Below are positions 34,675 to 45,761 of a stretch of DNA of 64,000 nucleotides, piece by piece. A model generated the notes under the pieces. It was not told where the DNA came from, ran no database searches, and was given only the letters and a program-made list of their open reading frames with translations. Origin of the DNA: Plotosus lineatus (lineage: Eukaryota; Chordata; Actinopteri; Siluriformes; Plotosidae); the NCBI GenBank assembly GCA_024760905.1, contig CM045731.1, forward strand, positions 48,022,001-48,086,000. The letters are read 5' to 3'. The position numbers and the translations under genes were made by a program. Within the stretch, counting starts at the first letter, position 1; the number at the start of each line of letters is the position of its first letter.

Positions 34675-34931
34675 CTGTGCAGGAGTTTGCATGTTCTCCC
34701 AGTGTTTAAGTGAGTGTCCTCCGGGTGCTCTGCTTTACTCCCACAGTCCAAAAACATGCCCAGTAGGTTAATTGGCTGTTTCAAATCACCTCTAGGTGTG
34801 AGGGTGAGTGTGAATGGTTGTTTGAGTGTTGGATGGCCTGGCAAGCTGTCCTAAGTGGACCACGCCCTCGCCCAGAGTCGGCTGGGATGGGAGCCAGCCT
34901 CCCCATGACCCTAATTAGAATTAAGCAGTTC

Positions 34932-34966
<35 letters not shown>

Positions 34967-35345
34967 TTCCGCTAAGTCCAGGGTCAGGTCGTGGGGGTAG
35001 CAAAGAGGTCCACACGTCCCTCTCCCCAGCCACTTCCTCCAACTCTCCCTGAGGGATACCGAGGCGGTCCCAGACAAGTCGAGAGACATAGTCCCTCCAG
35101 CGTGTTCTAGGTCGACCCCGAAGTCTCTTCCCGGTTGGACATGCCTGAAACACCACACCAGGGACGTGTCCGGGAGGCATTCTGATCAGATGCCCGAGCC
35201 ACCTCAACTGGCCCCTCTCAATGCCGAGGAGCAGCGGATCTACTCCAAGCTCTCCACGGATGGTAGAACTTCTTACCTTATCACTAAGGGAGAACCCCGC
35301 CCAGAGGCGACCCTAATTAGAATTAAGCAGTTCAGAAAATGAATG
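34675..35345 (+). repeat. SINE A copy split by LINE X
   Basis: Body and tail occupy 34675-34938 (the head is lost). LINE X follows, then the last 32 bp of the tail repeat at 35309-35340 and run into AATGAATGAATGA. Confidence 0.82.
34939..35308 (-). mobile_element. LINE X, C-terminal fragment
   Basis: Minus strand translation at 35207-34962 contains 'MRWLGHLIRMPPGHVPGVVF', 'RGRPRTRWRDYVSRLVW' and 'ELEEVAGERDVW', the C-terminal end of a fish non-LTR polyprotein. The 3' end is a GAT/ATC repeat (34938-34966). A perfect 32-bp direct repeat of SINE A sequence flanks it (34907-34938 and 35309-35340). Clade not determined. Confidence 0.88.
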
Positions 35346-35372
35346 AATGAATAATCATATTAGATTGTAGGT

Positions 35373-35995
35373 CAGTGCTTCTCAAATAGTGTGGCGCGCC
35401 CCCCCGAGGGGGGCACAATATGATGCCGGAGCGGGGGGGGGTGATGCCAGGGAGAGCGCGTATGACCCTTGGGAACATGCTTTTCAGGAATTGTGTACGA
35501 GAAGTGTAATTGCACCTCCACTCCACTAGTTGGCAGTGGTACTCTCATTGTCGCGGGATGGTGTAGCGGTTTCTCGTGTGAGCAAATCATATGAAGTGCA
35601 GTAAACAACCCCTCAAGAAACAACATGGAAAAGTTTCTAACAGGAACGAAAAGAAAGGTGGAGAGAGAGACAGAGATATTAAAACATAAATAAGTTGAAT
35701 GACTTTAATTAAGGATGTATTATTTTTATTTGAGGGACGTTGGTGCACTTTAAATCTTTTCTGTTACAGATTAGAAAACAATCTTAATGACGTTTTTCTT
35801 TGTTGTAAGTTGAACTACATTTCTTTCTTTTTTGTTTTTAATGCGAATAAAGATATAATGTCATGCAGAGGTGTACTAATAACAATTTTATAGACAAACA
35901 ATACTACAGTATTTATAGTTGCTGGGGGTGGGGGGGGGGGGTGAAATATTTTTTTCTTCCTGGGTGGCGCCACAGAAAAGAATTGAGAAGCACTG
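35373..35995. mobile_element. hAT-like non-autonomous transposon, complete ends
   Basis: CAGTGCTTCTCAAATAGTG at the left and, read inward, CAGTGCTTCTCAATTCTTTT at the right. Perfect 8-bp duplication TTGTAGGT at 35365-35372 and 35996-36003. 623 bp; collinear with the copy at 18475-19841. It appears to sit inside an inverted SINE A whose head continues at 36004. Confidence 0.93.
35625..35693 (+). pseudogene. 22-codon remnant, possible hAT transposase start
   Basis: ATG at 35625 opens a 22-codon frame reading MEKFLTGTKRKVERETEILK followed by HK and stop. The 'M.KFL...KRK' pattern is like the start of hAT-derived ZBED/SPIN-type proteins (recalled, weak). In the other hAT copy the ATG is changed to ACA. 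It is probably a leftover of the autonomous parent. Confidence 0.35.
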
Positions 35996-36003
35996 TTGTA
36001 GGT

Positions 36004-36146
36004 GGAAACTGGAGTACAGTACCTGGAGAAAACCCATGCAAGCATGTGGGACTGCAGCGCTTACAAAAAACACCCAAGGCTGGGACTTGAAACCAGAACT
36101 CTCTTTCTGTGAAGTGGATGTGTTAACCATTACGCCACCGCTCCTT
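36004..36146 (-). repeat. SINE A fragment
   Basis: Inverted body and head ending 'accattacgccaccgctcc'. Contiguous with the right side of the hAT insertion. Confidence 0.75.
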
Positions 36147-36696
36147 TAACAGTATGCTCCTGTCTGTGACCCTGAAGTAGGACACAATAAAGAAAGAACG
36201 TAGTGTTCTGCATTACATAAGCATATAATACTGATAATGCATCTGGTTCAAAAGAGCGAAGAAGCTAGACGCCTGGTCTTGTTTGGGTGGATTTTTTTTA
36301 ATTCATGTTTGTTTTGAAAATGTGAAATTTCTCATTTGAAGTGTATTCAGAGTTCTCCCTTTAGAAATAGTGCACACACTCCACTGGATAAACCAGAAGA
36401 CATCAATCACCTCTCTTGAGTTTGTCAGATGGTATTAGATTGGCGGGCCGCTCGCAGGTGTGCATCCAGCCAGGGCTCTCCGGCTTTAATGTCTGTCCAG
36501 CCTGGTGTCGTCCAATTCAGATGGAAATTAGTTGAGGGCAATGACTCAGACCATTGCTATTCCTCACATGCATTAACGTGACCTCTAAATTAGAGATTGG
36601 AGTTATTGCTTCTGTGTATGCTCTATGGCAAAGGACATTCATATTAGATAATAAAGTGAAGAACAATGAGTATAAGACTGCTAATGAGAAAAAGCT
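36147..36696. other. Unique, less repetitive DNA
   Basis: 36330-36620 has mixed base composition, no repeat similarity I recognise and no convincing ORF. It could hold a conserved non-coding element, but that needs alignment to other fish. Confidence 0.35.
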
Positions 36697-36822
36697 TGCA
36701 TGTTGCATGCTGTCCCTGTGCTGGCAAAGGTTTCCTCTGTGTGCACCGGTTTCCTCCCACATGTTCCAATTCACCCTAGGTGTGCTTATTGTGAATTGTT
36801 GCCCTGCATTGGTCTGGTCAGA
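36697..36822 (+). repeat. SINE A body fragment
   Basis: 'gcaaaggtttcctctgtgtg' to 'gaattgttgccctgcattgg'; lacks head and tail. Confidence 0.65.
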
Positions 36823-36852
36823 GATCTCGATGATTGTAGTGCAACACACTAG

Positions 36853-36985
36853 GTGCAGCCAATTGGCCTAATCTGTACGTCTTTAGACCGTGTGACGTAA
36901 CCAGAATACCAGGAAGAAGCCCAAGCCTGGAACTCAAACCCAGGACTGTCGTGATGTGAGGTGGACATGCTAACCACTACACTGC
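36853..36985 (-). repeat. SINE A fragment
   Basis: Inverted body and head (caaacccaggactgtc; accactacactgc), opposite in orientation to the fragment just before it. Confidence 0.7.
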
Positions 36986-36987
36986 TT

Positions 36988-37462
36988 TTTTTTTAATCCA
37001 ACATTTTCTTCCTAATTTAGTTGTATCCATTTCCCACTCAAGTATTGCCTTCCCTATCACATGACCATGACCAACCAGGGATGGGCGAAAGCATTCCTCT
37101 TTCATGACATACGATGCTAGCCACCCGCCTCTTGTCGAACTGCGGCACCATGCGCACCTGGTTGCATTTAACACACTTGAAGGGAATCTGCCCCCACAGT
37201 ACAAATGAGTTCACAGATGGCCTTGATTGGCTGGTGATCACTGTGAGTGACAGGGAAGTGAGCGAATGCCATTCCTCCCATGAGAGCCCAGCCAATTAGC
37301 TTCTATGGATTCCAATAGGGTGGCACGGTGACACAGAGGTTAGCATCTCAACATCATAGCAAGGAGGTCCTGGGTGGTCCATGGCTGTGGCAATAATCTG
37401 GACTCAAACCTGCGAGTTCTGAGTGGCACATTGATACACCACTGTGCTGCTCACTCTCTAGA
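36988..37462 (-). repeat. SINE E copy with a SINE A head inserted
   Basis: Minus strand: T-rich end at left, 'tcctaatttagttgtatcc', 'gaccaaccagggatgggcg', 'atgctagccacccgcc', then the inverted tRNA-like head (caaacctgcgagttctg, cattgatacacca). A 62-bp SINE A head piece interrupts at 37319-37380. The uninterrupted TA at 37043-37044 is the empty form of the site occupied by a Tigger-like element at 53476. Confidence 0.78.
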
Positions 37463-37665
37463 AAGGTGGCACAGTGGGTCAGATGCTCACCTCACAGCAA
37501 GAAGTTTCTCGGGTTCAACTGAGATCTTCTTGTGTGGGGCTTGCAAGTTCTCCTCATGCTTGCATGGGTTTCCTCCAGGTACCGCAGTTTTCTCCTACAG
37601 TCCAAAGATATGAAGATTAGGCCATCTGGAAACTTGAAATTGGTGATAGGTGTGATCATTTGTTT
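37463..37665 (+). repeat. SINE A copy, tail-truncated
   Basis: Head (aaggtggcacagtgggtc; tctcgggttcaactg) and body to 'ggtgataggtgtgatc'. Confidence 0.78.
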
Positions 37666-37671
37666 GTGTTA

Positions 37672-38003
37672 GGGTGGCACGGTGACACAGAGCTTAGCAT
37701 CTCCACGTCATAGCAAGGAGGTCCAGGGTTTGGATCCCAGGTTTAAGTGTTTCTGCATGTTAGTTTGTATTTTCTCCCTGAGCTTGTGTTGGTTTCCTCT
37801 GGGTGCATCAGTTTTCTCCTACAGTTTAAAGAAATGCACATTGCCACTGATTGGCTGTTCCAAATTGTCCGTGTGTGTGTGTTGTGCTATGATGGTCTGG
37901 CAAACTATTCAGGGTGTACTCTGCCTAGTGTCCGAGCCTGGAGATACTGTAGGCTCCAGCCCCGTCAAGAGCGTAGTAAAATTAAGCGGCTTGGCGAATA
38001 AGT
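37672..38003 (+). repeat. SINE A copy, full length
   Basis: Head (gtggcacggtgacacagagc; gggtttggatccc), body, short GT tract, and tail ending 'aagcggcttggcgaataag'. Confidence 0.83.
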
Positions 38004-38009
38004 GACGTT

Positions 38010-38192
38010 AGATAAGCTCAAGTGTTCCTGTGACCTTAAGAGAAGTAAACGGTTCATCACTGAGAGAGATGAGTGTTTGTGCGAACCCTGTGATTGATTG
38101 GTGTCCTGTTCAGGGTGTCCCTTTCCTCTTATCATTGGGATTGGTTCCAGCATCCCCAGACAGTCAAGCAAGATAAATAAAGATAATAAATC
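38010..38192 (+). repeat. SINE A-like tail fragment
   Basis: 'ctgttcagggtgtccctttc' and 'ccagcatccccagacagtc' are diverged tail motifs, ending in AAATAAAGATAAT repeats. Confidence 0.5.
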
Positions 38193-38761
38193 TGTCATTC
38201 TTTAAAATTTTTTAGTCCCTGATTTGTACCATGTAATAAAAATATGCAGTAATTTCAATAAGAAAAAAAATTAGATTATATATTAGCATACACCGCAGTC
38301 ACTTTATTCTAAATGATGGATAAATATGACACCATCAGGGAACCGACCACGCCATCATAATTTAAAGAGATTAAAAGGAAGGAGATAGAGAATATTCCAC
38401 TGATTATAAAGCAGCCATTCTTTTTAATGAACTCATCTCCAGGCTTATACACTGTCTACACACACTGACATGTGGAGGAGGGCAGAATGCCAATTAGAAA
38501 ATTGCTCACTGGAATTTCATTTTTTTTTTTAATGTGAAAGGGACACGAATTCATATCACTGTGTATGAAACACATGACATGGTTTATAAACACAACCTCA
38601 TAGCCCCGAGGATTACAATACATCAGTATAATGAAAAACTCTATGCTAGTTTTTTGGATTTGATGCAATTTGTTTGACGCTTGTACATTTTACCCGCAGT
38701 GTTAATCCTGTTGACATACACTGATCATCCAATAACCTTTTTTTGGTACAATATAGATCTC
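38193..38761. other. Unique AT-rich DNA, nothing recognised
   Basis: No supported feature; the ORF at 38456-38668 minus shows no motif. Confidence 0.4.
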
Positions 38762-38932
38762 GTTCATTCATTCAGCCATTTGATTGACTTAATCCTACCA
38801 GAGTTACTGGAGTCTAATGTGCAGATCTTTGGATTGTTGGAGGAAACCTGAGTACCCAGAGAAAACCCAAGCAAGCACAAGGAGAACATGCAAACTCAAC
38901 CCAACACAAAAATGTCCGAACCCAGGATCTGC
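38762..38932 (-). repeat. SINE A copy, central deletion
   Basis: Tail with ATTC repeats joined directly to the body (ctttggattgttggaggaaa) and part of the head. Confidence 0.75.
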
Positions 38933-39410
38933 TTTCATTCGTTGATTTTTCTGAACCGCTTAACCCTAATTAGCGTGGGACTGGTGGTGTATTGGTTAGG
39001 GTTCTGCGCTCATGATCGGGAGGTTGTGAGTTCGAATCCCACTGAGACCCTCACTGTGCTAAGACCCTTGGGCAAGGTCTCAACCACAAGTGTGCCTCTG
39101 TTCAACCAGCAGCATAAATGGGTACCAGTAAAATATACTGGGAAGGTAACCTGCGATGGACTAGCGTCCCATCCAGGGGGAGTTGAACTTCTTGCTTCAC
39201 GCTACAGAAACCGGGGATAAGCACCGGCCTGATGAGCCGCTGGGCTCGGGTGTAAAAAAAAAAAAAAAAAAAAACCCAACAGACTTTACCTTACCTAATC
39301 CTAATTAGGGTTGTGGGGAGGCTGGCACCCATCTCAGCCAACTCGGGGAAAGGACATAGTACACCCTGGACAGCTCCCAGAGACCTACATGCTGTGAGGT
39401 AGATGTGCTA
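38933..39410 (-). repeat. SINE A copy split by SINE D
   Basis: Inverted tail end (tctgaaccgcttaaccctaa) at the left, SINE D in the middle, then tail and head remains from about 39288 to 39410. 'taaYcctaattag' is repeated on both sides of SINE D as its target duplication. Confidence 0.75.
38974..39285 (+). repeat. SINE D copy, full length
   Basis: tRNA-like head (A box TGGTGTATTGG, B box AGTTCGAATCC), 'ttgggcaaggtctcaac', 'gggaaggtaacctgcgatgg', 'cacgctacagaaaccgggga' and a poly-A of about 20 at 39256-39276. Confidence 0.82.
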
Positions 39411-39411
39411 T

Positions 39412-39930
39412 CAGAGCTGAGTCTGGGTTAAGGTAGAGTATATCCCGAACAGCTCAGTGGTCCATCACAAGGCTAACACACAACCATTCAGACTGTCAGT
39501 CACACCTATGGGCAATTTAGAACAGACAATTACATAGATTGCTACTAATGGAATAGTTAGGGTTTTGTGCTCATGGTTGAAAGGTCATTACTTCCAATCC
39601 CCCATCAGAGCTTTGAGCAAGCTCTTTATTATAAATACTAGGATGTCTCTGTTCACTAAACAGTGTAAATGGATCCCAGTTTAATAGTGGGAAGGTAACC
39701 TTCGATGGATGAGCATCCCAGCCAGGAGGAGTTAAACTCTTAGTTTCATCAACGGAAATAAGGATACTCTCTATTCTGATGAGTTGGTAGGCTTGGCTGT
39801 AAAAGTATATTTTACCTTTAGACTTTACCTTTGGAGTGTGGGAGGAAACAGACGCACCAGGGGGAAACCCACGCAAGCACAGGAGGAACATGCAAACACA
39901 TCCAGGACTTAAACTAAGGACTGGTCTCCA
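39412..39930 (-). repeat. SINE A copy split by another SINE D
   Basis: Inverted tail and first body part at 39412-39540, SINE D at 39541-39825, then the body 'tttggagtgtgggaggaaac' and a shortened head. Confidence 0.75.
39541..39825 (+). repeat. SINE D copy, diverged
   Basis: Same motif order as 38974-39285: 'gggttttgtgctcatgg', 'gggaaggtaaccttcgatgg', 'gccaggaggagtt', ending in T-rich 'tatattttacctttag'. Both SINE D copies lie within SINE A copies less than 600 bp apart. Confidence 0.7.
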
Positions 39931-40074
39931 TAAATGAGTCATTTCCCATTTCTCATCTACCAGTCCCCAACAGGGGAACATAAAGACAGTCATGTTCATG
40001 CCATATCACAGGACATTTTTTTTTTCATTCTCAGAGGCATCTGAATTTTAAATAAATATTATTGTGACCAATGT

Positions 40075-40520
40075 TGGACTATGATGTTTGCAGATGACAT
40101 TGTGATTTGTAGTGAGAGCAGAGAACAAGTGCAGGGAAATCTAGAGAGGTGGAGGTATGCCCTGGAAAGCAGAGGAATGAAGGTTAGCATCAGTAAGACA
40201 GAATACATGTGTGTGAACGACAAGGACCCAAGAGGAACGGTGAGGTTACAGGGAGCAGAGATAAAGAAGGTGGAGGATTTTAACTACTTAGGCTCAACAA
40301 TGCAGAGCAATGGAGAGTGTGGAAAAGAGGTGAAGAAGCGTGTGCAGGCAGGTTGGAATGGTTGGAGAAAAGTGTCCGGTGTGATGTGTGATTGGAAGGT
40401 ATCGGCAAGAATGAAAGGAAAAGTGTAGAGACGGTGATGAGGCCAGCGATGTTGTATGGTTTAGAAACAGTGGCCCTGGGGAAAGGACCTGAAGGGAACA
40501 GCCGAAAGGAAAAGAAGAAG
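40075..40520 (+). mobile_element. LINE R copy with internal deletion
   Basis: Starts just before the FADD motif (40081 reads MMFADDIVICSESREQV), runs to about 40480, then jumps across roughly 350 bp to the 3' end (acctgaagggaacagccgaa) and AAGAAGAAG tail. A stop (TAG) ends the frame at 40428. Perfect 17-bp duplication ATTATTGTGACCAATGT at 40058-40074 and 40521-40537. Confidence 0.92.
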
Positions 40521-40704
40521 ATTATTGTGACCAATGTGATGTCCCTCCATCAAAGATTTTGATCTTTCAGCTCTTGACCATGGATGCCTGCAACATTGGT
40601 GGAATGTCTCAATAATAGGATCGGCATCTTTCTGTTGCACCATTTATGAGCGGTGCCTGTGTGAAGCGAGATCCCAAGTGGTGCATTGACAAGTTATGGT
40701 TATG

Positions 40705-40984
40705 CTGCCATCCTGGATGTAGGCACCATACAGCTTGTCAAACCATTGGCACAAGGCTTACACACATACACACACAACCATCTACACTCACATCCATAGC
40801 TCAGGACAATTTGGAACAGCCAGTTAGCATAATGTATTTGGTTTTGGACTGTCGGAGGAAACCAGAGTACTGCAAGAAAACCCACACAAGCATAAGGTGA
40901 ACATGCAAACTCCACACACCACCCAAACCCAGGATGTTCTTGCTGTGAGGCATATGTGCTGACCACTATACCACCATGCTGCCC
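40705..40984 (-). repeat. SINE A copy
   Basis: Inverted body and head (acccaggatgttcttgctg; accactataccaccatgctg); the tail is mostly missing. Confidence 0.8.
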
Positions 40985-42224
40985 AGTTAGTGATTATGAC
41001 AAAAATAATAAATTTTATAAAATGACCCAATGTACTAATTAAATTGTTAATAAAAAACTAATTAGTAATTACTCAATTTTTGTCTATTGTTGTCGACTTT
41101 GCTTGAGATTACAAATGTAGCTCGTGCTTCTACATGTAGACCCTGAATGTAAAACCTTTGGTGCATAATAGACATCTAAGTGTAAAACTATATTCTTTAT
41201 TAAATAATTTTGTTTTTTAAATTGTGTTGGTTTAGTGGGTTTTCAAATAAGTAAATAAAACAGGAAATTGCAGAGCCACTACTGCTTAAACATAGTGGAT
41301 TGAGAGACTCTAACAAGAAGCTGAGGTCTAGGACTCCATGTGAATCAATTCACTACACAGCACTGCAGCTTCTTGTCAGTCTAGTAAAGTGATTTAAAAA
41401 AATAAAAATAAAAACAGTCTCCCTACTCCCTTTATCTCACCCACTACTGAGGCCAACTACAAAAAGGAAAAATGAAAAACCTTTCGCTGATGGCTCTCAC
41501 TCCTTTCAGTACTGCATATTATATACAACCAAAATCTCTCATAATAGAGAGAAACTAAAATAATAATAATAAAGCACGGCTTGCTTAACCAGTTTAGTAA
41601 AACACCATAGAAAACACAAAACTCTCTCGAGCACTTGATATGTATACGTACAGAAAAACTAGCAACTTGCAATAGTGTTGCTATATTCAGTGTAATTTAA
41701 TTTTATATTAAAGGAAATCAATCTTACTAAAATGTCTATTGTGTCTATTTTAATTATATCACACTATTTGGGCACAGCTGTAATGTGAATAGTAGTGAAA
41801 AATTATGTAACCATAATATATTCGCTGGCGATACATAAATCATTCGCACATAAATACACGTAGGAAATTTTCTTTTATATGTACCAGTGCACGCTTGTTT
41901 TACCGAATGTAAACAGAATTGTGTATGAATTGTATAAGTGCGTAGTTATACTTTATTTAGAACTTCATTCATTCATATCTGTTTTGTTTGTTTGTTTATT
42001 GTCTGTATACTGTTATTATAGCCATTACCTTGCCTTATTGGAAGAACGAGAAACAGCTGTCTTTTCAAATTGGTTAATGCAAACTATCAAATTATCTTTT
42101 TCCGATTTCAACTTCGAAAATGTAGGTTAAAAACACCAGATAATGAAAATATTACATACATTTGAGTAACAGGAGAAATAGGAAGGCTTGCCCTTCCTTT
42201 CACTTCATTACTTCACAAAGTGAC
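40985..42224. other. Unique AT-rich DNA
   Basis: About 1.2 kb with no recognised gene or repeat. ORFs at 41457 and 41879 lack recognisable motifs. Confidence 0.4.
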
Positions 42225-42327
42225 AGGACCGTCAACTGAAGTCTATCCTAGCCAACTCTAAGCGAAGGTGGAGTACACCCTGGACCACACACCAGTCCAT
42301 TAAAAGCCAACACACACACACTAACAT

Positions 42328-42362
<35 letters not shown>

Positions 42363-42565
42363 GAGGTGCAATCTGGAACAGCCAGTTAACCTAATATGCA
42401 TGTTATTGGGCTGTAGAAGGAAACTGCACTACCTGAAGGAATCCCACACCTGCAGGTAAGAACATGCAAATGCCACACATAAACACCCTTTCCAAGCTCA
42501 GAACTCAAGCACAGGACGTTCTTGCTATGAGGTGGACAGGCTAACCACTATACCACTGCTGTATC
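42225..42565 (-). repeat. SINE A copy with CA expansion
   Basis: Inverted tail, a CA-rich tract at 42308-42361, body and head (accactataccactgc). Confidence 0.82.
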
Positions 42566-44269
42566 ATCCAGCTACATTTACCCAACAAAACAAACATTAA
42601 GTTCTTAAAAGTTTACCACACAATACAAAGCTCGGAATCATTTCATAAAAAAGTCTCAATATACATTCACAACTAAAGATACATGTAAAACAATACAGGA
42701 TGCTAAAATGTCATAAATAACCCAATAACATACCTGTTACAGTGTAAATGTACATGGCATGCTTGAAGAAATTTACAGCCCCACTAGTCACAGTCACATT
42801 ACTTATGGAATACTGATGTGGGGGGGGTGGGGGGGGGGGGTGAACACCACATTACAAATAAAACAAACAGAAACACAAGCCAAATTGTGTGTCTGATTAC
42901 TCACAGCACAGTCTCTAACCATGCTACCGTAAACCACGTCACGTGCAATTCTCAAAATATCACAAGTCATGATGCATTAATGTGTAATTAGTGACATCCC
43001 ATCAGACAAAAAAAAAGTGATAGATGTGAAGCCTTTCACTGACTGGTTTCAAAGACTTCACACATTTAGAAAACCCCACTGACAATGTGCATTACAGTTA
43101 TCTACAGATGGGGTATCCATTGGGGAAAATAAGTCATCTCATTCGAATCTGAGCTCAAAATTCCTTGTGAGAATTGATGCAGAAGTGGTAGAGTTAGTGG
43201 ACTGCTTCCAAGTCCCCAGTGTACTTGTCCTCTGTTCACTAGATAGCTGCATTGCCTTCTGTTACACCTTAAGATTGCAAGTGATGGTAGGATTGTTAAT
43301 GAGTGGAAAGGTAACACTTTATCATCACTACTACAACACTTTCCAACAGCTACAACATAGCGAGAAGAAGAATGTAGTGTAAATATTTATACAGTTGTAT
43401 TATGACTGTAAATTCATTTTTCATTAACTGCTTTATTTCGCATAGTCACAAAGAATCCAGAGCCCATTCTAGAACAGGGTTATAACTATCGTCTTAGCCT
43501 CTTGGTAGTCCATGTCATGGTGCTTTGTAGCAGAGATGAAGGAGGATTCAAATGCAGATTTAAAAAGGGTTTAGGGAAACTGTCCAAAGCCCAGTCTAGA
43601 ATCACAGTCACAAACAGGCACAGATCAGTCAATCAGGCAAACAGATAATCCGAGGAAAAAAGCAGACATTGAAAACAAATGTCAAAACACTGTGAGCAAG
43701 CACAAAGAGGAAAGCATGTGTTAACATAGTGTTGTGGGTAATTAGTGAAATGGGAGCCAGATGTGTTGAGCATGTGATGGGAATATCAAGTGTGAGGTGT
43801 ATGGTGGGACATGTACTGCAAGTTTTGTGTGTACAGTTAAAAAGCCATGATTAGCCCGTTAGGAAAGCTGGACGAAGCCCCCATGGATGACATTTTCAAA
43901 GTGTAGCTGAATGATAAAACTGAAATGTATATTTTATTAAAATGTAACAGTGAAACAGCAATTGTTTTGTACTTTTTGGTGAGATTTTACTGCAGTAAGA
44001 TATTTTTTGTACATTTATTTCTCAAATTATTCTAGAGCTATATATGGTGAATAAACTGTTACCATTTATTTGCTAGCTGTGTCTGATTTTTGTCGCCAGG
44101 AAGCGGGTCAATTCTAGAAACTTGTAAATTTCCCAGACTGTCCCCAAACACTCCCAACCTATTCCCCATTATTGCTTACTTGTCGCAGATGCAAAAACCA
44201 CTATGCTACTATGCTGCCTGTTCCCAAAATATTCACTTTTCTTTTCTTTTTTTCTTTTTTTTTTTGGCA
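42566..44269. other. Unique DNA; possible old dispersed repeat at 43520-43860
   Basis: 43520-43860 (cacagtcacaaacaggcaca, gggtaattagtgaaatggga, gtatggtgggacatgtactg) resembles a dispersed fish sequence I recall but cannot name. A G-rich run lies at 42819-42841. No gene recognised. Confidence 0.35.
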
Positions 44270-44702
44270 AAATGTCATCAAATGAAAAATTCCTAAAATT
44301 TTTGTCTCAGGATACGAAACAAGTTCACGTTACGAAAGCGCCATCTTAAAAATTCAAACACGCCATTCAAACATTCAAACAATGCACAAGCTGCTCTCCC
44401 ATCAATGACGTTCAAACATCCCGCCCCGCTGGCCTCCCATTGGCTAACAACTGAGCTGTCGTTCATATCGCCTTCACTCAAGCTCCATCTTGGACAGGTC
44501 CACCTGACGCCATCTTGGACAGGGATCCCATTGCTTAGGAGCAATGGCGCAGCTACCTCCCATTGCCTATTATCTGAATCCACCATGATGCTTTTCGTGT
44601 AAAGGAGAGAGTTACGGTTGTTTTATGCTTTATTTCTTGACTCAGGCTTTTAACCTTCCATAAACATTTGTAAGATTATAACTCTGCTAAGAAGACATAG
44701 TC

Positions 44703-44757
<55 letters not shown>

Positions 44758-45014
44758 GCACGTGTGATTTCCGGTGCGAGTGAAAAGAGAAAGCGGGCTC
44801 GTGATCTCGTAAAGGAATATGTCCAAACCCTTCTACAATCATTATGATATTGAAGCAGAAGGAGGTCTTCAAAGGTATGCTTTCATACTTTTTAAAGGGT
44901 TTAGGGGTAGTATTGGGAGCCTTGGAACGAATTACACGTTTTACATGTAAAATGCGATTCAACTTATGAAAAAAGCTCTGTAATGGACTAATTTCGTAAG
45001 GTGAAATACCACTG
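44270..45014. mobile_element. Tigger-like element, one end lost
   Basis: The right end, read inward, is CAGTGGTATTTCACCTTACG, with TA following at 45015-45016. The body is collinear with the inverse of 3194-4112, including 'caaacattcaaacaatgca', 'ctggcctcccattggct' and a (CA)n tract. About 35 bp of the left terminus is missing. Confidence 0.82.
44702..44753. repeat. (CA)n microsatellite
   Basis: About 25 CA units at the same internal place as the GT tract of the 3194 copy. Confidence 0.95.
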
Positions 45015-45161
45015 TACAGGGGACGTTTGACAAGATGGCAGGTAAGGGGCTAGCAATTTTTTATTTATTCATATATTTTTTGCACTTTTCACGAGCGTAT
45101 TGTAAAAATGTTCAAATTACTTTTTGGGGTTGGCAAACAATAGAGAACATTCAGCAAACAT

Positions 45162-45761
45162 CTTCTTCTTCTTTTTCTTTCGGCTTTTCCCTTCAGGGGT
45201 CGCCACAGCGAATCATCTGCCTCCATCTCACCCTATCCTTTGCATCTTCTTCTCTTACACCAACGACCTTCATGTCCTCCTTCACCACATCCATGAATCG
45301 TCTCTTTGGTCTTCCTCTAGGCCTTCTGCCTGGTAGTTCCAGCCTCAGCAGCCTATTACCAATATACTCACTATACTGTACATGTCCAAACCATCTCAAT
45401 CTAGCCTCTCTGACTTTCTCTCTGCTCCCTGTAACCTCACCGTTCCTCTTGGGTCCTTGTCATTCATGCACATGTATTCTGTCTTACTGAGGCTAATCTT
45501 CATTCCCCTCCTTTCCAGGGCATACCTCCACCTCTCTAGATTTTCCTGCACTTGTTCTCTGCTCTCTCTACAGATCACAATGTCATCTGCAAACATCATA
45601 GTCCATGGGGAATCTTGTCTAACCTCGTCTGTCAGCCTGTCCATCACCATAGCAAACAAGAAGGGGCTCAGAGCTGACCCTTGATGCAGTCCCACCTCCA
45701 CCTTGAACTCTTCTGCCACACCGACAGCACACCTCACCACTGTCTTACATTTCTCATACAT
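45162..45761 (-). mobile_element. LINE R copy with internal deletion
   Basis: On the minus strand, ORF 45773-45396 holds 'GLHQGSALSPFLFAMVMD' and FADD; the C-terminal part (RWFGHVQ, GRRPRGRPKRRF) lies at 45399-45193. The region between 'LQGAE' and 'RLRWFGHV' is deleted (about 350 bp), with the join near 45430. Perfect 16-bp duplication AACATTCAGCAAACAT at 45146-45161 and 45762-45777. Confidence 0.93.

Noticed and set aside
45035..45684. Plus-strand ORFs of 151 and 100 codons; also 61718-62090 plus and 49683-49992 plus
   Set aside because: Antisense of minus-strand LINE R fragments.
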